Below are positions 27,973 through 36,855 of a stretch of 64,000 nt of DNA, one piece after another. Source of the DNA: Acholeplasma sp. OttesenSCG-928-E16 (GTDB lineage: Bacteria > Bacillota_I > Bacilli_A > Acholeplasmatales > Acholeplasmataceae). The translations under genes and the position numbers were made by a program. Location of the stretch: NCBI GenBank assembly GCA_030266845.1, contig JAJDIT010000002.1:1-64000 (forward strand), read 5' to 3'. The notes under the pieces were generated by a model. That model saw only the letters and a program-made list of their open reading frames with translations. It ran no database searches and was not told where the DNA came from. Each line of letters begins with the position of its first letter. Positions within the stretch are counted from its first letter, which is position 1.

Positions 27973-29228
27973 AAGTTCTCCTTTAAATAACTAATCAATT
28001 TATCTTCATCAACAATGATTTGTTCCATTGTCTTCGAATCTTTGATTGCCACTTTTTTCTCTTTAATTTCATCCTCGCCAACAATAATAAGGAACTTTGC
28101 CTCACTTTTTACCGCTTGTCTAAGCTGACTTTTGAAATTTATGGCATTATAAGCAATATCTGAGCTGATTCCACTTTCTCTGATTTTTCTTAGTAATTCT
28201 ACTGCCTTTACAGTTGATTGTTCTCCAAGATATAATACAAAAGTCTGTAAAAAATCGATTTTTTCAAGATTAATGCCCTGAGCATCAAGAGCACTAATGA
28301 TTCGTTCCATTCCAAATCCAAAACCAAAACCAGTAACATTGGGTCCGCCTAATTCTTTTACCAAACTGTGGTAACATCCGCCGCCACCTAAAATATTGCC
28401 TGCTCCAAAACCCTCAATAGCAGATTCTATTTCAAATACGGTATCGGCATAATAATCTAAACCCCTCACTAAAGTCTTTAATACATTGAACTTGACATTA
28501 GCCGCCTCTAAATAAATTTTGACCAGTTCGAATCTTGATTTTGATTCCAAAGTTAGAAAATCAAGTGATTTTGGAGCATTTAGGACAAAATCCTTATTGC
28601 CATCTACTTTGCAGTCTAAAACTCTGAGAGGATTTTTTTCAAGCCTTCTTAGGCAGTCCTCACATAGGTCATCTTTATATGGAGTAAGGTGTTCAATTAA
28701 GGCATTCTTATAGTTTGTTCTAGAGACTTGATCGCCCAAACTATTAATGTTAACAGAGACATCTTTTAAGCCAAGACTTTTAATTATTTCATATCCAAGT
28801 GTAATGACCTCGGCATCAATAAGTGGATTGTTGTTGCCAAAAACTTCAACTCCAAATTGATGGAACTCACGGTACCTTCCCTTTTGTGGCCTTTCATAAC
28901 GGTAGAATGGTCCCATATAGAAAAATTTCTTAGCCTCTGGATCAACATACAGTTTATTTTCAATATAACTTCTTACTATTCCGGCTGTTCCTTCTGGTCT
29001 AAGTGTCAAATCACGATCGCTACGATCTTTAAAATCATATGTTTCCTTAGTAACCATATCAGATTGTTCACTTTTCCGATGAAATACATCACTGTATTCT
29101 AAAAGTGGGGTTTTTATTTCCTCATAGTTGAAAATCTTGAAGATACCTCTTAATTTATTTTCTAGGGCTGCCCATTTTTTTGATTCACTTGGTAACCTAT
29201 CATTCATTCCTTTTACTCTAACTAGCAT
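27969..29228 (-). CDS. hisS: Histidyl-tRNA synthetase
   Basis: Class II synthetase charging tRNA-His. From ATG 29228 the protein has 419 residues, the normal size; this start has AAAGGGGGAAG in front and gives the typical MLVRVKGMNDRLP N terminus, while an in-frame ATG at 29258 is too far upstream. Motif 2 is FYRYERPQKGRYREFHQFGVE. The histidine-specific motifs LVRGLDYYADTVFE and GGGGCYHSL are intact, and the C-terminal anticodon domain ends KDSKTMEQIIV. The gene begins 11 bp inside the upstream GNAT gene. Confidence 0.97.
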   Translation of the reverse strand: MLVRVKGMNDRLPSESKKWAALENKLRGIFKIFNYEEIKTPLLEYSDVFHRKSEQSDMVTKETYDFKDRSDRDLTLRPEGTAGIVRSYIENKLYVDPEAKKFFYMGPFYRYERPQKGRYREFHQFGVEVFGNNNPLIDAEVITLGYEIIKSLGLKDVSVNINSLGDQVSRTNYKNALIEHLTPYKDDLCEDCLRRLEKNPLRVLDCKVDGNKDFVLNAPKSLDFLTLESKSRFELVKIYLEAANVKFNVLKTLVRGLDYYADTVFEIESAIEGFGAGNILGGGGCYHSLVKELGGPNVTGFGFGFGMERIISALDAQGINLEKIDFLQTFVLYLGEQSTVKAVELLRKIRESGISSDIAYNAINFKSQLRQAVKSEAKFLIIVGEDEIKEKKVAIKDSKTMEQIIVDEDKLISYLKENL

Positions 29229-29799
29229 TTTCTTCCCCCTTTTTTTCATAATAATCATGTAATGTCATTTTATAAACTAAGACATCTTCAAAATCTTTAA
29301 ATAAACGATTAAAGAATTCTTTTTCTCTTGTTTCATAGTAATTAAAATCGTTTTTTTCGATGACTCTTTTTGATGCGTTATTTCTTCTTGAATGCTTAAT
29401 AATCAATGCATCATATCCTAAAACTTCAAAACCTATTCTAATTACCTCTTTAAGAGCCTTTGTTACAATTCCTTTATTCCAATAGGATCTGTTTAAAACA
29501 TAACCGATCTCAACCATATTTCCACTATATTTTGTGTGATAATCAATCGTTCCTATCATTTTTCCATTTGCTTTATCAATTATTGCATATCCTACCGGTA
29601 GTCCTCTTTTGGGTCTGGTTAGAAATACTTTTTTGATCGCTTTTTTAGCTTCCTTTTTCTTTATAAAAGGTCCCCATGATAAAAACATCACAACCTCTAT
29701 ATCACTTCCATATTCAAACATATCAAGATAGTCCTTAGTAACAACTTCTCTTAATATAATATCGTTTAGTTCAATTGTCGGTAAAAATGTTCTTTCCAT
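29218..29799 (-). CDS. GNAT acetyltransferase (RimJ/RimL-like)
   Basis: N-acetyltransferase of the Acetyltransf_3 type, 193 residues. Features are the start PTIELNDIILREV, the EIGYVLNRSYWNKGIVTKAL acetyl-CoA loop, and the late NNASKRVIEKNDF helix. Relatives acetylate ribosomal-protein N termini or small molecules; the substrate here is not predictable. It is the first gene after the T-box leader and overlaps hisS by 11 bp, so it should respond to tRNA charging together with the synthetases. Confidence 0.9.
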   Translation of the reverse strand: MERTFLPTIELNDIILREVVTKDYLDMFEYGSDIEVVMFLSWGPFIKKKEAKKAIKKVFLTRPKRGLPVGYAIIDKANGKMIGTIDYHTKYSGNMVEIGYVLNRSYWNKGIVTKALKEVIRIGFEVLGYDALIIKHSRRNNASKRVIEKNDFNYYETREKEFFNRLFKDFEDVLVYKMTLHDYYEKKGEENAS

Positions 29800-29810
29800 T
29801 CTATCTCCTA

Positions 29811-29943
29811 AAAAATAAAATCGCCCTTAAACATAAGGACGAATAGAATCCGCGGTACCACCTTAATTCTAGGATAACCTAGCACTTAAATGAAATAGCC
29901 TCAAAAGGTTGTCACAGGTCCTTAGTCATCGGCTTATAAATAT
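29811..29943 (-). promoter_or_regulatory. T-box riboswitch with a very short Stem I, in front of the hisS-aspS operon
   Basis: Minus strand: the T-box core AAGGTGGTACCGCG (29864-29851) lies in an antiterminator flanked by AGAAT and ATTCT. It is preceded by a CTAGG/CCTAG Stem III and followed by a terminator TCGTCCTTA...TAAGGGCGA (29842-29821) with a T-rich tail. Stem I is only about 38 bases (29934-29897): AGCC/GGCT, a GAT-GA/GA kink-turn-like bulge, AAGG/CCTT, and an 11-base loop. The loop contains GAC followed by A (29913-29910), a possible Asp specifier, which fits aspS. Leader length from the promoter is about 133 nt, against 200-300 in typical T-boxes. The specifier assignment is inferred. 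Confidence 0.88.
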
Positions 29944-29949
29944 ATTTTT

Positions 29950-29978
29950 ATGATATCTTATTTATCCTTATTTGTCAA
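29950..29978 (-). promoter_or_regulatory. Promoter of the T-box operon
   Basis: Minus strand: consensus TTGACA (29978-29973), 17-base spacer, TATCAT (29955-29950). It begins 10 bases after the dtd stop and delimits the 5' end of the T-box leader. Confidence 0.82.
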
Positions 29979-29987
29979 ATAACAACG

Positions 29988-30422
29988 CTATAATTCGATA
30001 ATAATTGTGACAGGACCATCATTGACTGCTGATATTTTCATGTCACTTCCAAAAACACCGCCTTTTGAAACTATTCTAGAGTTTAGTGAAGTTAAAAAAT
30101 AGTCATATAAAATAGTTGCTTCCTTTTTATCAAGCGCTTTTGTGAAGGATGGCCTATTATTGCCTTTCGTATCACCATATAAAGTAAATTGACTTATCGC
30201 AAGGATTTCTCCTTTTACATCTTTAATGCTTCTATTTAGTTTATTATCATCATCTTCAAAAATACGCAAATTTATAATTTTATCAGCCATTTTACTAACA
30301 GTATCTAAATTATCGCCTTGCGTGAAACCAACATAAATAAGGTAACCATGAGCAATCTCATTAATCAATTTATCTTCGATGATAACAGAGGCATTTGAAA
30401 CCCTTTGAACTACTGTTTTCAC
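29988..30422 (-). CDS. dtd: D-aminoacyl-tRNA deacylase
   Basis: Hydrolyses D-aminoacyl-tRNAs (and Gly-tRNA-Ala), a proofreading step for translation. The 144 residues contain the SQFTLYGDTKGNNRPSF motif and the C-terminal NDGPVTIIIEL with the Gly-cisPro motif. Overlaps the rel stop by 4 bp; the rel-dtd pair is conserved in Firmicutes. Complete. Confidence 0.95.
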   Translation of the reverse strand: MKTVVQRVSNASVIIEDKLINEIAHGYLIYVGFTQGDNLDTVSKMADKIINLRIFEDDDNKLNRSIKDVKGEILAISQFTLYGDTKGNNRPSFTKALDKKEATILYDYFLTSLNSRIVSKGGVFGSDMKISAVNDGPVTIIIEL

Positions 30423-32590
30423 TTTATCCCTCTTTCAACAACATAAATATCTGGAACCTTTTTGATATTAGCGATCATCTGAAGCAAGACATGAATATCG
30501 GTTATCGAAACTTTTAGTTTAATGACTGTTTCTAATTGTGATGTGTTGACAGCGTTGATTTCTGCTATCGAAACGCTCATTGCGTTAATTGCGGTAATTA
30601 CATCAGATATTAATCCATGTCGATGTGAACCGATGATTTTCAACCTTGAAGGATATTTTCGGTTGATATTTTCTGACCAATAAACCTCGATAAATCTTTT
30701 TTTATCTAATGTCTGAACATTAGGACATTCAGCAGTGTGAACAGCAATACCATTGCCTTTACTAATATAACCTAAAATATCATCACCAGGTATAGGGTAA
30801 CAACAGTTGGCTAGTTTAACCTGTGGGTTATCTAGCCCATCTACGATTACGCCTGTCTCGCTAATTCTTGACAGTATTTTCGCTGTTTTATCCATCTGCC
30901 TTTGAAGGTTAGTTTCTGAATTTTCGGTTCCATTGATTTTAGCGACAACTGTTTTTGGACTTAATAGCCCCTTACCAATTTCAAAAAACATGTCTGTTTG
31001 CGTAAGTAACATGTTTTTCTCAAAGTGCTTCCTAACAAATAAATCATTAGGTATCTCACTTATATTATTTTGCTTAAGTTCTTGTAGTAAAGCTTCTTTT
31101 CCCTGAATAATTAATTGATCTTTATTTTGCTTATTTAAGAAACCTTTTATTTTATGTCTTGCATGACTGGATTTAGCAATTTTCAGCCAATCCTCGCTTG
31201 GACCAATTGAATTTTTATTTGTCTTAACCGAAACAATGTCACCAGTCTTAAGTTCATAACTTAATGGCACAATTCGATTATTGACAGTTGCCCCACTCAT
31301 CTTATGACCCAAATCAGTATGAATTCGGTAAGCAAAATCGATTGGAGTCGAGCCCTTTGGTAATTCAATTACCTCACCATTAGGTGTAAACACGTAGACA
31401 TTAGCATCTAGGATGTCCCCTTTTATTGTGTCAATAAATTCTTTTGAATCAGAGGAATTGTCATCACTATCTTCTGTCATCCTAAGAAGCTCACCATACC
31501 ATTTAAGTTTTTGGGCAATTTCAAATTGTTCTTTTTCTTTAGAATAAACTTTATTTTCCTTATAAGCCCAATGAGCCGCAATCCCGTATTCAGCAATTTC
31601 ATCCATTCTATGAGTACGAATTTGAACCTCAAATAATGTTCCATCCTCAGCTATTACTGTTGTGTGTAAGGATTGATATAAATTCGGTTTTGGAACGGCA
31701 ATATAATCCTTAAAACGCCGAGGAATTGGGGTAAAACTAGCATGAATTAACCCTAAAACTTGGTAACACTCTTCTATCTTATCAACAATAATCCTAATGG
31801 CTAATAAATCATAGATATCCTCAATGGCTTTTTTATTTACCACCATCTTTTTGTATATACTGTATATATTTTTTATGCGCCCTTTTATTTCAAAATCTAA
31901 AACGCCATTTTCTTTGAATATTTCACTTATTTGGGCAATTATTCTTTCAATAGATGATTCTCTGTTCTTTTTAGTAGTCTGAATGGCACCTAAAATGTTG
32001 TAATACATTGAAGGATTTGTATATTTTAATGATCTATCTTCTAATTCAGCTTTAATCCTAAACATCCCTAGTCGATGAGCTATAGGAGCATATATTTCAA
32101 GGGTCTCTTTTGCCGTTTTTTCTTGTTTTTCAGATGGCATGGAGTCCAAAGTTCTCAGATTATGAAGTCTATCAGCAATTTTAATTATTATTACTCTTAT
32201 GTCTTTAGCCATCGCAAGAAGCATTTTTTGTTGATTCTCAGCTTCTCTGTTTTCGGAAAAAACGATCTTTCTAATTTTTGTTACTCCATCTACTAGGGTA
32301 GCTACATCATCGGAGAATTCTCTTTTGATATCTTCAAAAGAAAGATCAGTGTCTTCGATAGTATCATGCAAAAGACCGGCAATTAAAGTATTTGGTCCCA
32401 CCTCTAAATCAGCAAGGATTTTTGCAACTGCAACTGGATGGGTAATATAAGGTTCACCAGACTTTCTAGCTACTCCATCATGTCTGTCGCGAGCTAAAAA
32501 ATAAGCTTTCTCAATTTGTTTTAAGTCGCTTTCTTTATGAATATATTTAGTTACTGATTCCATCAAACTAGATAATAAAGGATCAGTCAC
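30419..32590 (-). CDS. rel: Bifunctional (p)ppGpp synthetase/hydrolase, Rel/RSH family
   Basis: Controls the stringent response. The 723 residues have an N-terminal HD hydrolase domain (GLLHDTIEDTDLSFE, IKIADRLHNLRT), a synthetase domain (RRFKDYIAVPKPN, YQSLHTTVI, FEVQIRTHRMDEIAEYGIAAHW), then TGS (VYVFTPNGEVIELP), a helical/zinc-finger region (KLANCCYPIPGDDILGYIS, HTAECPN), and a C-terminal ACT domain. The RFKD motif and complete HD motif mark a bifunctional enzyme. Encoded between apt and dtd, as in B. subtilis (apt-relA-dtd). Confidence 0.96.
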   Translation of the reverse strand: MTDPLLSSLMESVTKYIHKESDLKQIEKAYFLARDRHDGVARKSGEPYITHPVAVAKILADLEVGPNTLIAGLLHDTIEDTDLSFEDIKREFSDDVATLVDGVTKIRKIVFSENREAENQQKMLLAMAKDIRVIIIKIADRLHNLRTLDSMPSEKQEKTAKETLEIYAPIAHRLGMFRIKAELEDRSLKYTNPSMYYNILGAIQTTKKNRESSIERIIAQISEIFKENGVLDFEIKGRIKNIYSIYKKMVVNKKAIEDIYDLLAIRIIVDKIEECYQVLGLIHASFTPIPRRFKDYIAVPKPNLYQSLHTTVIAEDGTLFEVQIRTHRMDEIAEYGIAAHWAYKENKVYSKEKEQFEIAQKLKWYGELLRMTEDSDDNSSDSKEFIDTIKGDILDANVYVFTPNGEVIELPKGSTPIDFAYRIHTDLGHKMSGATVNNRIVPLSYELKTGDIVSVKTNKNSIGPSEDWLKIAKSSHARHKIKGFLNKQNKDQLIIQGKEALLQELKQNNISEIPNDLFVRKHFEKNMLLTQTDMFFEIGKGLLSPKTVVAKINGTENSETNLQRQMDKTAKILSRISETGVIVDGLDNPQVKLANCCYPIPGDDILGYISKGNGIAVHTAECPNVQTLDKKRFIEVYWSENINRKYPSRLKIIGSHRHGLISDVITAINAMSVSIAEINAVNTSQLETVIKLKVSITDIHVLLQMIANIKKVPDIYVVERGIK

Positions 32591-32600
32591 ATCTTTCCTC

Positions 32601-33113
32601 CTAATAAGTAATCAAAGATAAAATCGGATATTGGTGCAAAAGTTCTCTTCCTTTTAAATCGGATAGTTCAATTAAAAAAGCAATTCCAACAACCTCGCCA
32701 CCTAATTTTTCTACTAACTTAACAGTCGCATCAATAGTTCCTCCAGTTGCCAGTAAGTCGTCAATAACAATTACTTTATCACCTTTTTTGATTGAATCTA
32801 CATGAATTGACAATGTATTTGAACCATACTCCAAATCATATGATATAGATTCAGTTTCTCTTGGAAGTTTACTAGGTTTTCTTACTGGAATAAACCCTGT
32901 TTTTAGACTATATGCAACAGGACAACCAAAAATAAAGCCTCTAGCTTCTGGCCCAACAACCAAATTCGCACCCTTTTCCTTAGCAAATTCGATCATCTTA
33001 TCGCAGGCAAATTTGAAGGCTTCACCATTTTGCATAAGTGGTGTAATATCCCTAAATAATATTCCTTTTTGTGGAAAATCTTTGACATCGGCAATATAAT
33101 TTCTTAAGTCCAT
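32601..33113 (-). CDS. apt: Adenine phosphoribosyltransferase
   Basis: Salvages adenine to AMP with PRPP. ATG 33113 is chosen over one at 33149 because AAAGGAGAG lies just upstream and [18 protein letters not shown] is the family's normal N terminus; this gives 170 residues. The PRPP-binding motif [13 protein letters not shown], the [10 protein letters not shown] strand, and the RKPSKLP flexible loop are present. First gene of apt-rel-dtd. Confidence 0.96.
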   Translation of the reverse strand: MDLRNYIADVKDFPQKGILFRDITPLMQNGEAFKFACDKMIEFAKEKGANLVVGPEARGFIFGCPVAYSLKTGFIPVRKPSKLPRETESISYDLEYGSNTLSIHVDSIKKGDKVIVIDDLLATGGTIDATVKLVEKLGGEVVGIAFLIELSDLKGRELLHQYPILSLITY

Positions 33114-33137
33114 ATCCGTCTCTCCTTTAACTTCTAT

Positions 33138-33166
33138 ATTGTAATTCATTTATTAATTATTTGCAA
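33138..33166 (-). promoter_or_regulatory. apt-rel-dtd promoter
   Basis: Minus strand: TTGCAA (33166-33161), 17-base spacer, TACAAT (33143-33138). The divergent rarA appears to use an extended -10 TGATATAAT (33185-33193). Confidence 0.6.
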
Positions 33167-33208
33167 ATGTTTATCATATTTATATGATATAATCATATTG
33201 GAGGTTTT

Positions 33209-34456
33209 ATGCAACCACTAGCTTATCGAATGCGTCCAGAATCATTTGATGATGTCTTTGGACAAGAACATTTAGTTGGGAAAAATGGAATACTAAGAAA
33301 GATGATCCATACTGGAAAATGGATGTCTTTCATACTGTATGGGCCTCCTGGATGCGGAAAAACGACGGTTGCCTATATCTTTGCTAAAGAAGCTAAAATA
33401 GAAAGTTTTACTTTTAATGCCTCAACAGACAATAAAGCGAAACTTAAGGATATCATCGATACGACTGCATATCATGATGTCTTATTGATTATTGATGAAA
33501 TTCATCGAATGAAAGCGGATATTCAGGACTATTTGTTACCTTTTATGGAAAGCGGAAAAGTAACTGTCATTGGCTTAACAACTGTTAACCCCTATCAAAG
33601 CATTAATATGGCGATAAGATCAAGGTGTCACTTATACCAAATAAAGCCATTAGAAGATAAAGATTTAAAAGAAATTATCAAGAAAGCGATTACTATGCTA
33701 GATGATAAAGTTAAGATTACAGATAAAGCAATCGAACTAATAATTAGATATTCAAATCATGAAGTAAGAACAGCTTTAAATATCTTGGAGAGTGCTTCCA
33801 TGGTATTGGTTGATGATGATACCATTAATATTGCCGATGTGAAAATGGTAGCTGGTAAACCGATGCACAATCTAGATGATCATGAGGATAACTATTATGA
33901 GCTTTTAAGCGCTCTTCAAAAATCAATTAGAGGATCTGATGTCGATGCATCTTTGCATTATCTTGCCCGCCTGATAACTCTTGGAGATATCGCTGTAATT
34001 CTTCGAAGATTGATGGTTATTGTTTATGAGGATATTGGCCTTGCAAACCCAAATATGGGGCCAAGGATGCAGGCTTGTTATGAGGCAGTCATGAAGCTTG
34101 GAATGCCTGAGGCATTAAATCCACTTTCTGTAATGGTTATCGATATGGCTTTGTCGCCTAAGTCAAATACTGCAATCATCGCACTTACCAAGGCAATAGA
34201 TGATTATCAAAACCATGATACTGGAACTATTCCTCCACATGCAGATAATAAAAAAATTAAGATGAATCCTGCAATCTATTCATATCCACATGATGATGTT
34301 AATAGCCTAAATAGCCAATCATACTTACCTGAAAAAATCAGGAATAGAACCTACTACTATCCAAAAAGAGAAACAAGCTACGAAAAAGCCTTAGCAGAAA
34401 GACTAGATATTATTGATAAAATTAAAGGTAAGAAAAGAGCCCCTTCTAAAAAGTAG
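33209..34456 (+). CDS. rarA: Replication-associated recombination protein A (MgsA/WRNIP1-type AAA+ ATPase)
   Basis: Clamp-loader-like AAA+ ATPase that acts at blocked replication forks. The 415 residues begin with LAYRMRPESFDDVFGQEHLVG, then Walker A GPPGCGKTT (45-53), Walker B LLIIDEIHR, sensor-1 region IGLTTVNP and a C-terminal tetramerisation domain with RRLMVIVYEDIGLANP and the late YPHDD..NSQSYLPE motif. Complete. Divergent from apt. Its stop codon lies within the terminator shared with rnjA. Confidence 0.95.
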   Translation: MQPLAYRMRPESFDDVFGQEHLVGKNGILRKMIHTGKWMSFILYGPPGCGKTTVAYIFAKEAKIESFTFNASTDNKAKLKDIIDTTAYHDVLLIIDEIHRMKADIQDYLLPFMESGKVTVIGLTTVNPYQSINMAIRSRCHLYQIKPLEDKDLKEIIKKAITMLDDKVKITDKAIELIIRYSNHEVRTALNILESASMVLVDDDTINIADVKMVAGKPMHNLDDHEDNYYELLSALQKSIRGSDVDASLHYLARLITLGDIAVILRRLMVIVYEDIGLANPNMGPRMQACYEAVMKLGMPEALNPLSVMVIDMALSPKSNTAIIALTKAIDDYQNHDTGTIPPHADNKKIKMNPAIYSYPHDDVNSLNSQSYLPEKIRNRTYYYPKRETSYEKALAERLDIIDKIKGKKRAPSKK

Positions 34457-34468
34457 GGGTTCTTTTTT
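34433..34468. terminator. Terminator containing the rarA stop codon
   Basis: Twelve-bp stem, AAAAGAGCCCCT (34433-34444) with AGGGGTTCTTTT (34455-34466, one G-T pair), 10-base loop, ending in a T run. The rarA TAG is at 34454-34456. It also faces the rnjA 3' end from the other strand. Confidence 0.85.
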
Positions 34469-36158
34469 ACTCTTGACTCTCTCTTATATTGCCTTCTTCT
34501 ATTGAAATAATTACAGGAATCGTAATTGGCGAACGACGGTTTAACTGGTAGGTATATTTAACTATTTCATCTTTCACTTCCCTTTTAAAATCATTCCAAT
34601 TAATATATTTGCCTTGTAAATGTTTCTCACTCACTGTATAAAAAATTTCCTTAATTTTGGCAATTACTTCCGGGGACTCCTTGATATAGACAAAACCTTT
34701 CGTGATAATCTCTGGTTCTCCAACGACTTTTTTGTCTTTTGGATCGATATGGGCAACAATAATTAGCGTTCCATCATCGGCCATTATTTCACGATCTCTT
34801 ACGACAACATCCTTTTCATCATCAAGCGGTGTTCCATCAATCAAAATCTCTGATGTTTGTATGTCTCCTTTTGAAAGATATACATCTCTTCCATCAAAAT
34901 TTAGGGTGTCACCATTGTCCATCAAAAAAAGGTTTTTTTCATCAAATTGAACATCTAATACAATCTTTTTAAATCCATACTGATGACGATACTCTCCAAT
35001 CACTGGCACAATATATTTGGGACTTAAAATATTTATCATAATCTTGATTTCTTCTTCTGTTGCATGGCTTGATGATAATAGTTTTTGGGGAATATTAGTA
35101 ATGTCAGCATCTGTGCGGTACAAAAAGTCCAATGCTTTAGCATGTGCCTTTTCAGTTCCAGGGATAGGAGCTGTCATCAAAACAATCTTATCGCTATTTT
35201 TAAGAAAAAGAAGATCATCTTTTCCATTTACAATATTTTGTAGTCTGGAAAACGGTTCAAAACGACTACCAGTAATTAAAATAACCAAGTTTTCATTATA
35301 TCGTTCGAGATTTTCCTCATTAGCCTCTAAATAAGCATCTTTTGGCAATAATAGACTCTTAGTTTTTATAGCCATCTCGATTATTCTTTTCCCCTTATCA
35401 CCAACAACTACTATCTTTTTGTTATTAAGTAAAACAAGATCAAATATTTTTTGAATTTGCTTAAAGTCAGTCGAAAACAAGGAAACCAAAATTCTTGAAT
35501 TTCTAGTAGAAAAAATTCCGTTTAGGATATGATCAAGATGAAGTGCATTTGCACTATCATAAAATGTTGACGAACCTACCGCTTCGGTTAATAAAGCTAA
35601 TACTCCCTCTTGAGACAACTGACTCAATCGATGAAAGTTGGTACTAATCATCGTTTTAATTGTTTGGTTCATTGTATATTCACTAGTATAAACTACCACT
35701 CCCATAGGAGTATGTATCGCACACCCTACTGAACCAGGAATCGAATGAGCTGTGTTAAAAAAGGAGATTTTTGAACTCTCAAATTCAAAGACATCTTCTT
35801 CATCAAATTCTACAAAATCTACTGAAAGTGGATCGATATCATGGTCCTTTAAATCATCATATAAAACATCAAGGGTGAATTTTGTTCCATATACCGGAAC
35901 GTTGAGATTCTCAATCAAATATGGGATTGCTCCAATATGGTCTTCATGAGCGTGAGTAAGGAAAATTCCCCTTATTCTCTTTTTAGCTTTAATTAACATC
36001 CGGTAGTCTGGAATGATCTCATCAACTCCATACATATGACTGCCCGGATATTTCAGACCAGCATCTAAAACATAAAGATCCTTATCAACCTCCACACAAT
36101 ACATATTCTTCCCATTTTCACCTAAGCCACCAAGTGCAAAAAAACGTACAAATGCCAT
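34467..36158 (-). CDS. Ribonuclease J (metallo-beta-lactamase/beta-CASP)
   Basis: Endo- and 5'-3' exoribonuclease for mRNA decay and rRNA processing. The 563 residues include the zinc motif H69-A-H71-E-D73-H74 (LTHAHEDHIGAIPY), the later metal ligand in FNTAHSIPGSVGC, beta-CASP domain (LFSTDFKQIQKIFDL) and a C-terminal domain. The GDVYLSKGDIQ-type linker is typical. The N terminus is shorter than some RNase J1 but complete. It could be J1 or J2; the intact HxHxDH motif argues for the active J1 type. Confidence 0.92.
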   Translation of the reverse strand: MAFVRFFALGGLGENGKNMYCVEVDKDLYVLDAGLKYPGSHMYGVDEIIPDYRMLIKAKKRIRGIFLTHAHEDHIGAIPYLIENLNVPVYGTKFTLDVLYDDLKDHDIDPLSVDFVEFDEEDVFEFESSKISFFNTAHSIPGSVGCAIHTPMGVVVYTSEYTMNQTIKTMISTNFHRLSQLSQEGVLALLTEAVGSSTFYDSANALHLDHILNGIFSTRNSRILVSLFSTDFKQIQKIFDLVLLNNKKIVVVGDKGKRIIEMAIKTKSLLLPKDAYLEANEENLERYNENLVILITGSRFEPFSRLQNIVNGKDDLLFLKNSDKIVLMTAPIPGTEKAHAKALDFLYRTDADITNIPQKLLSSSHATEEEIKIMINILSPKYIVPVIGEYRHQYGFKKIVLDVQFDEKNLFLMDNGDTLNFDGRDVYLSKGDIQTSEILIDGTPLDDEKDVVVRDREIMADDGTLIIVAHIDPKDKKVVGEPEIITKGFVYIKESPEVIAKIKEIFYTVSEKHLQGKYINWNDFKREVKDEIVKYTYQLNRRSPITIPVIISIEEGNIRESQE

Positions 36159-36279
36159 ATTATAAAAACTCCTTTTTGAAAATAGTATTCATCTATCAAG
36201 AATTATACCATAAAATATCGATTTTGAAAGAGAAAAACGCTTTACATATGCTATAATTTTATTGAAGGTGCGAAAGACT

Positions 36280-36855
36280 ATGATAAATTATCCTAACAAA
36301 AAGAAAATAGCAAAAAAAAATATATCCCACGCAAATTTAGGAATGACTCTTGAAAAGGATATCGATCTGACAAATGAATATTATTTATTAGAAAATATCG
36401 CTGTAATCCATAAGAAACCGACACCTGTTCAAGTCGTTGATGTAAGCTATCCAGCAAGAAATAAGGCTAAAATAACTGAGGCATACTATAAGACTCCATC
36501 AACGACCGATTATAATGGTATCTATAAGGGTAAATACATTGATTTTGATGCTAAGGAGACTAACAGTGCTACATCAATGCCTCTTTCTAATATTCACCCT
36601 CATCAAGTTGAACACCTAAGGAAAATAAGCAACGCTGGTGGAATCGGTTTTTTGATTGTTCATTTTAAAAAACACAACAAGTATTTTTTATTACCATCAA
36701 GGGTTCTTTTTCAGTTTTGGGACAATAAAGAAACTCTAAGGAAATCAATACCTTACCAAGCTTTTTTGGAGTTCGCTTACGAGATAAAATTTAGTTTAAA
36801 TCCTCGTCTTGATTATCTGAAGATTGTTGATCTATTAATTGATAATAATATCTAG
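36280..36855 (+). CDS. recU: Holliday junction resolvase RecU
   Basis: Cuts Holliday junctions; takes the place of RuvC in Firmicutes and pairs with the RuvAB encoded at 58086-59659. The start ATG 36280 has AAGGTG upstream; an in-frame TTG at 36262 is less likely. The 191 residues contain the nuclease core GKYIDFDAKETNS and HQVEHLRKISNAGGIGFLIV. The promoter is an extended -10 (TGCTATAAT, about 36249-36257). The 3' end overlaps the convergent thiT by 65 bp. Confidence 0.95.
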   Translation: MINYPNKKKIAKKNISHANLGMTLEKDIDLTNEYYLLENIAVIHKKPTPVQVVDVSYPARNKAKITEAYYKTPSTTDYNGIYKGKYIDFDAKETNSATSMPLSNIHPHQVEHLRKISNAGGIGFLIVHFKKHNKYFLLPSRVLFQFWDNKETLRKSIPYQAFLEFAYEIKFSLNPRLDYLKIVDLLIDNNI

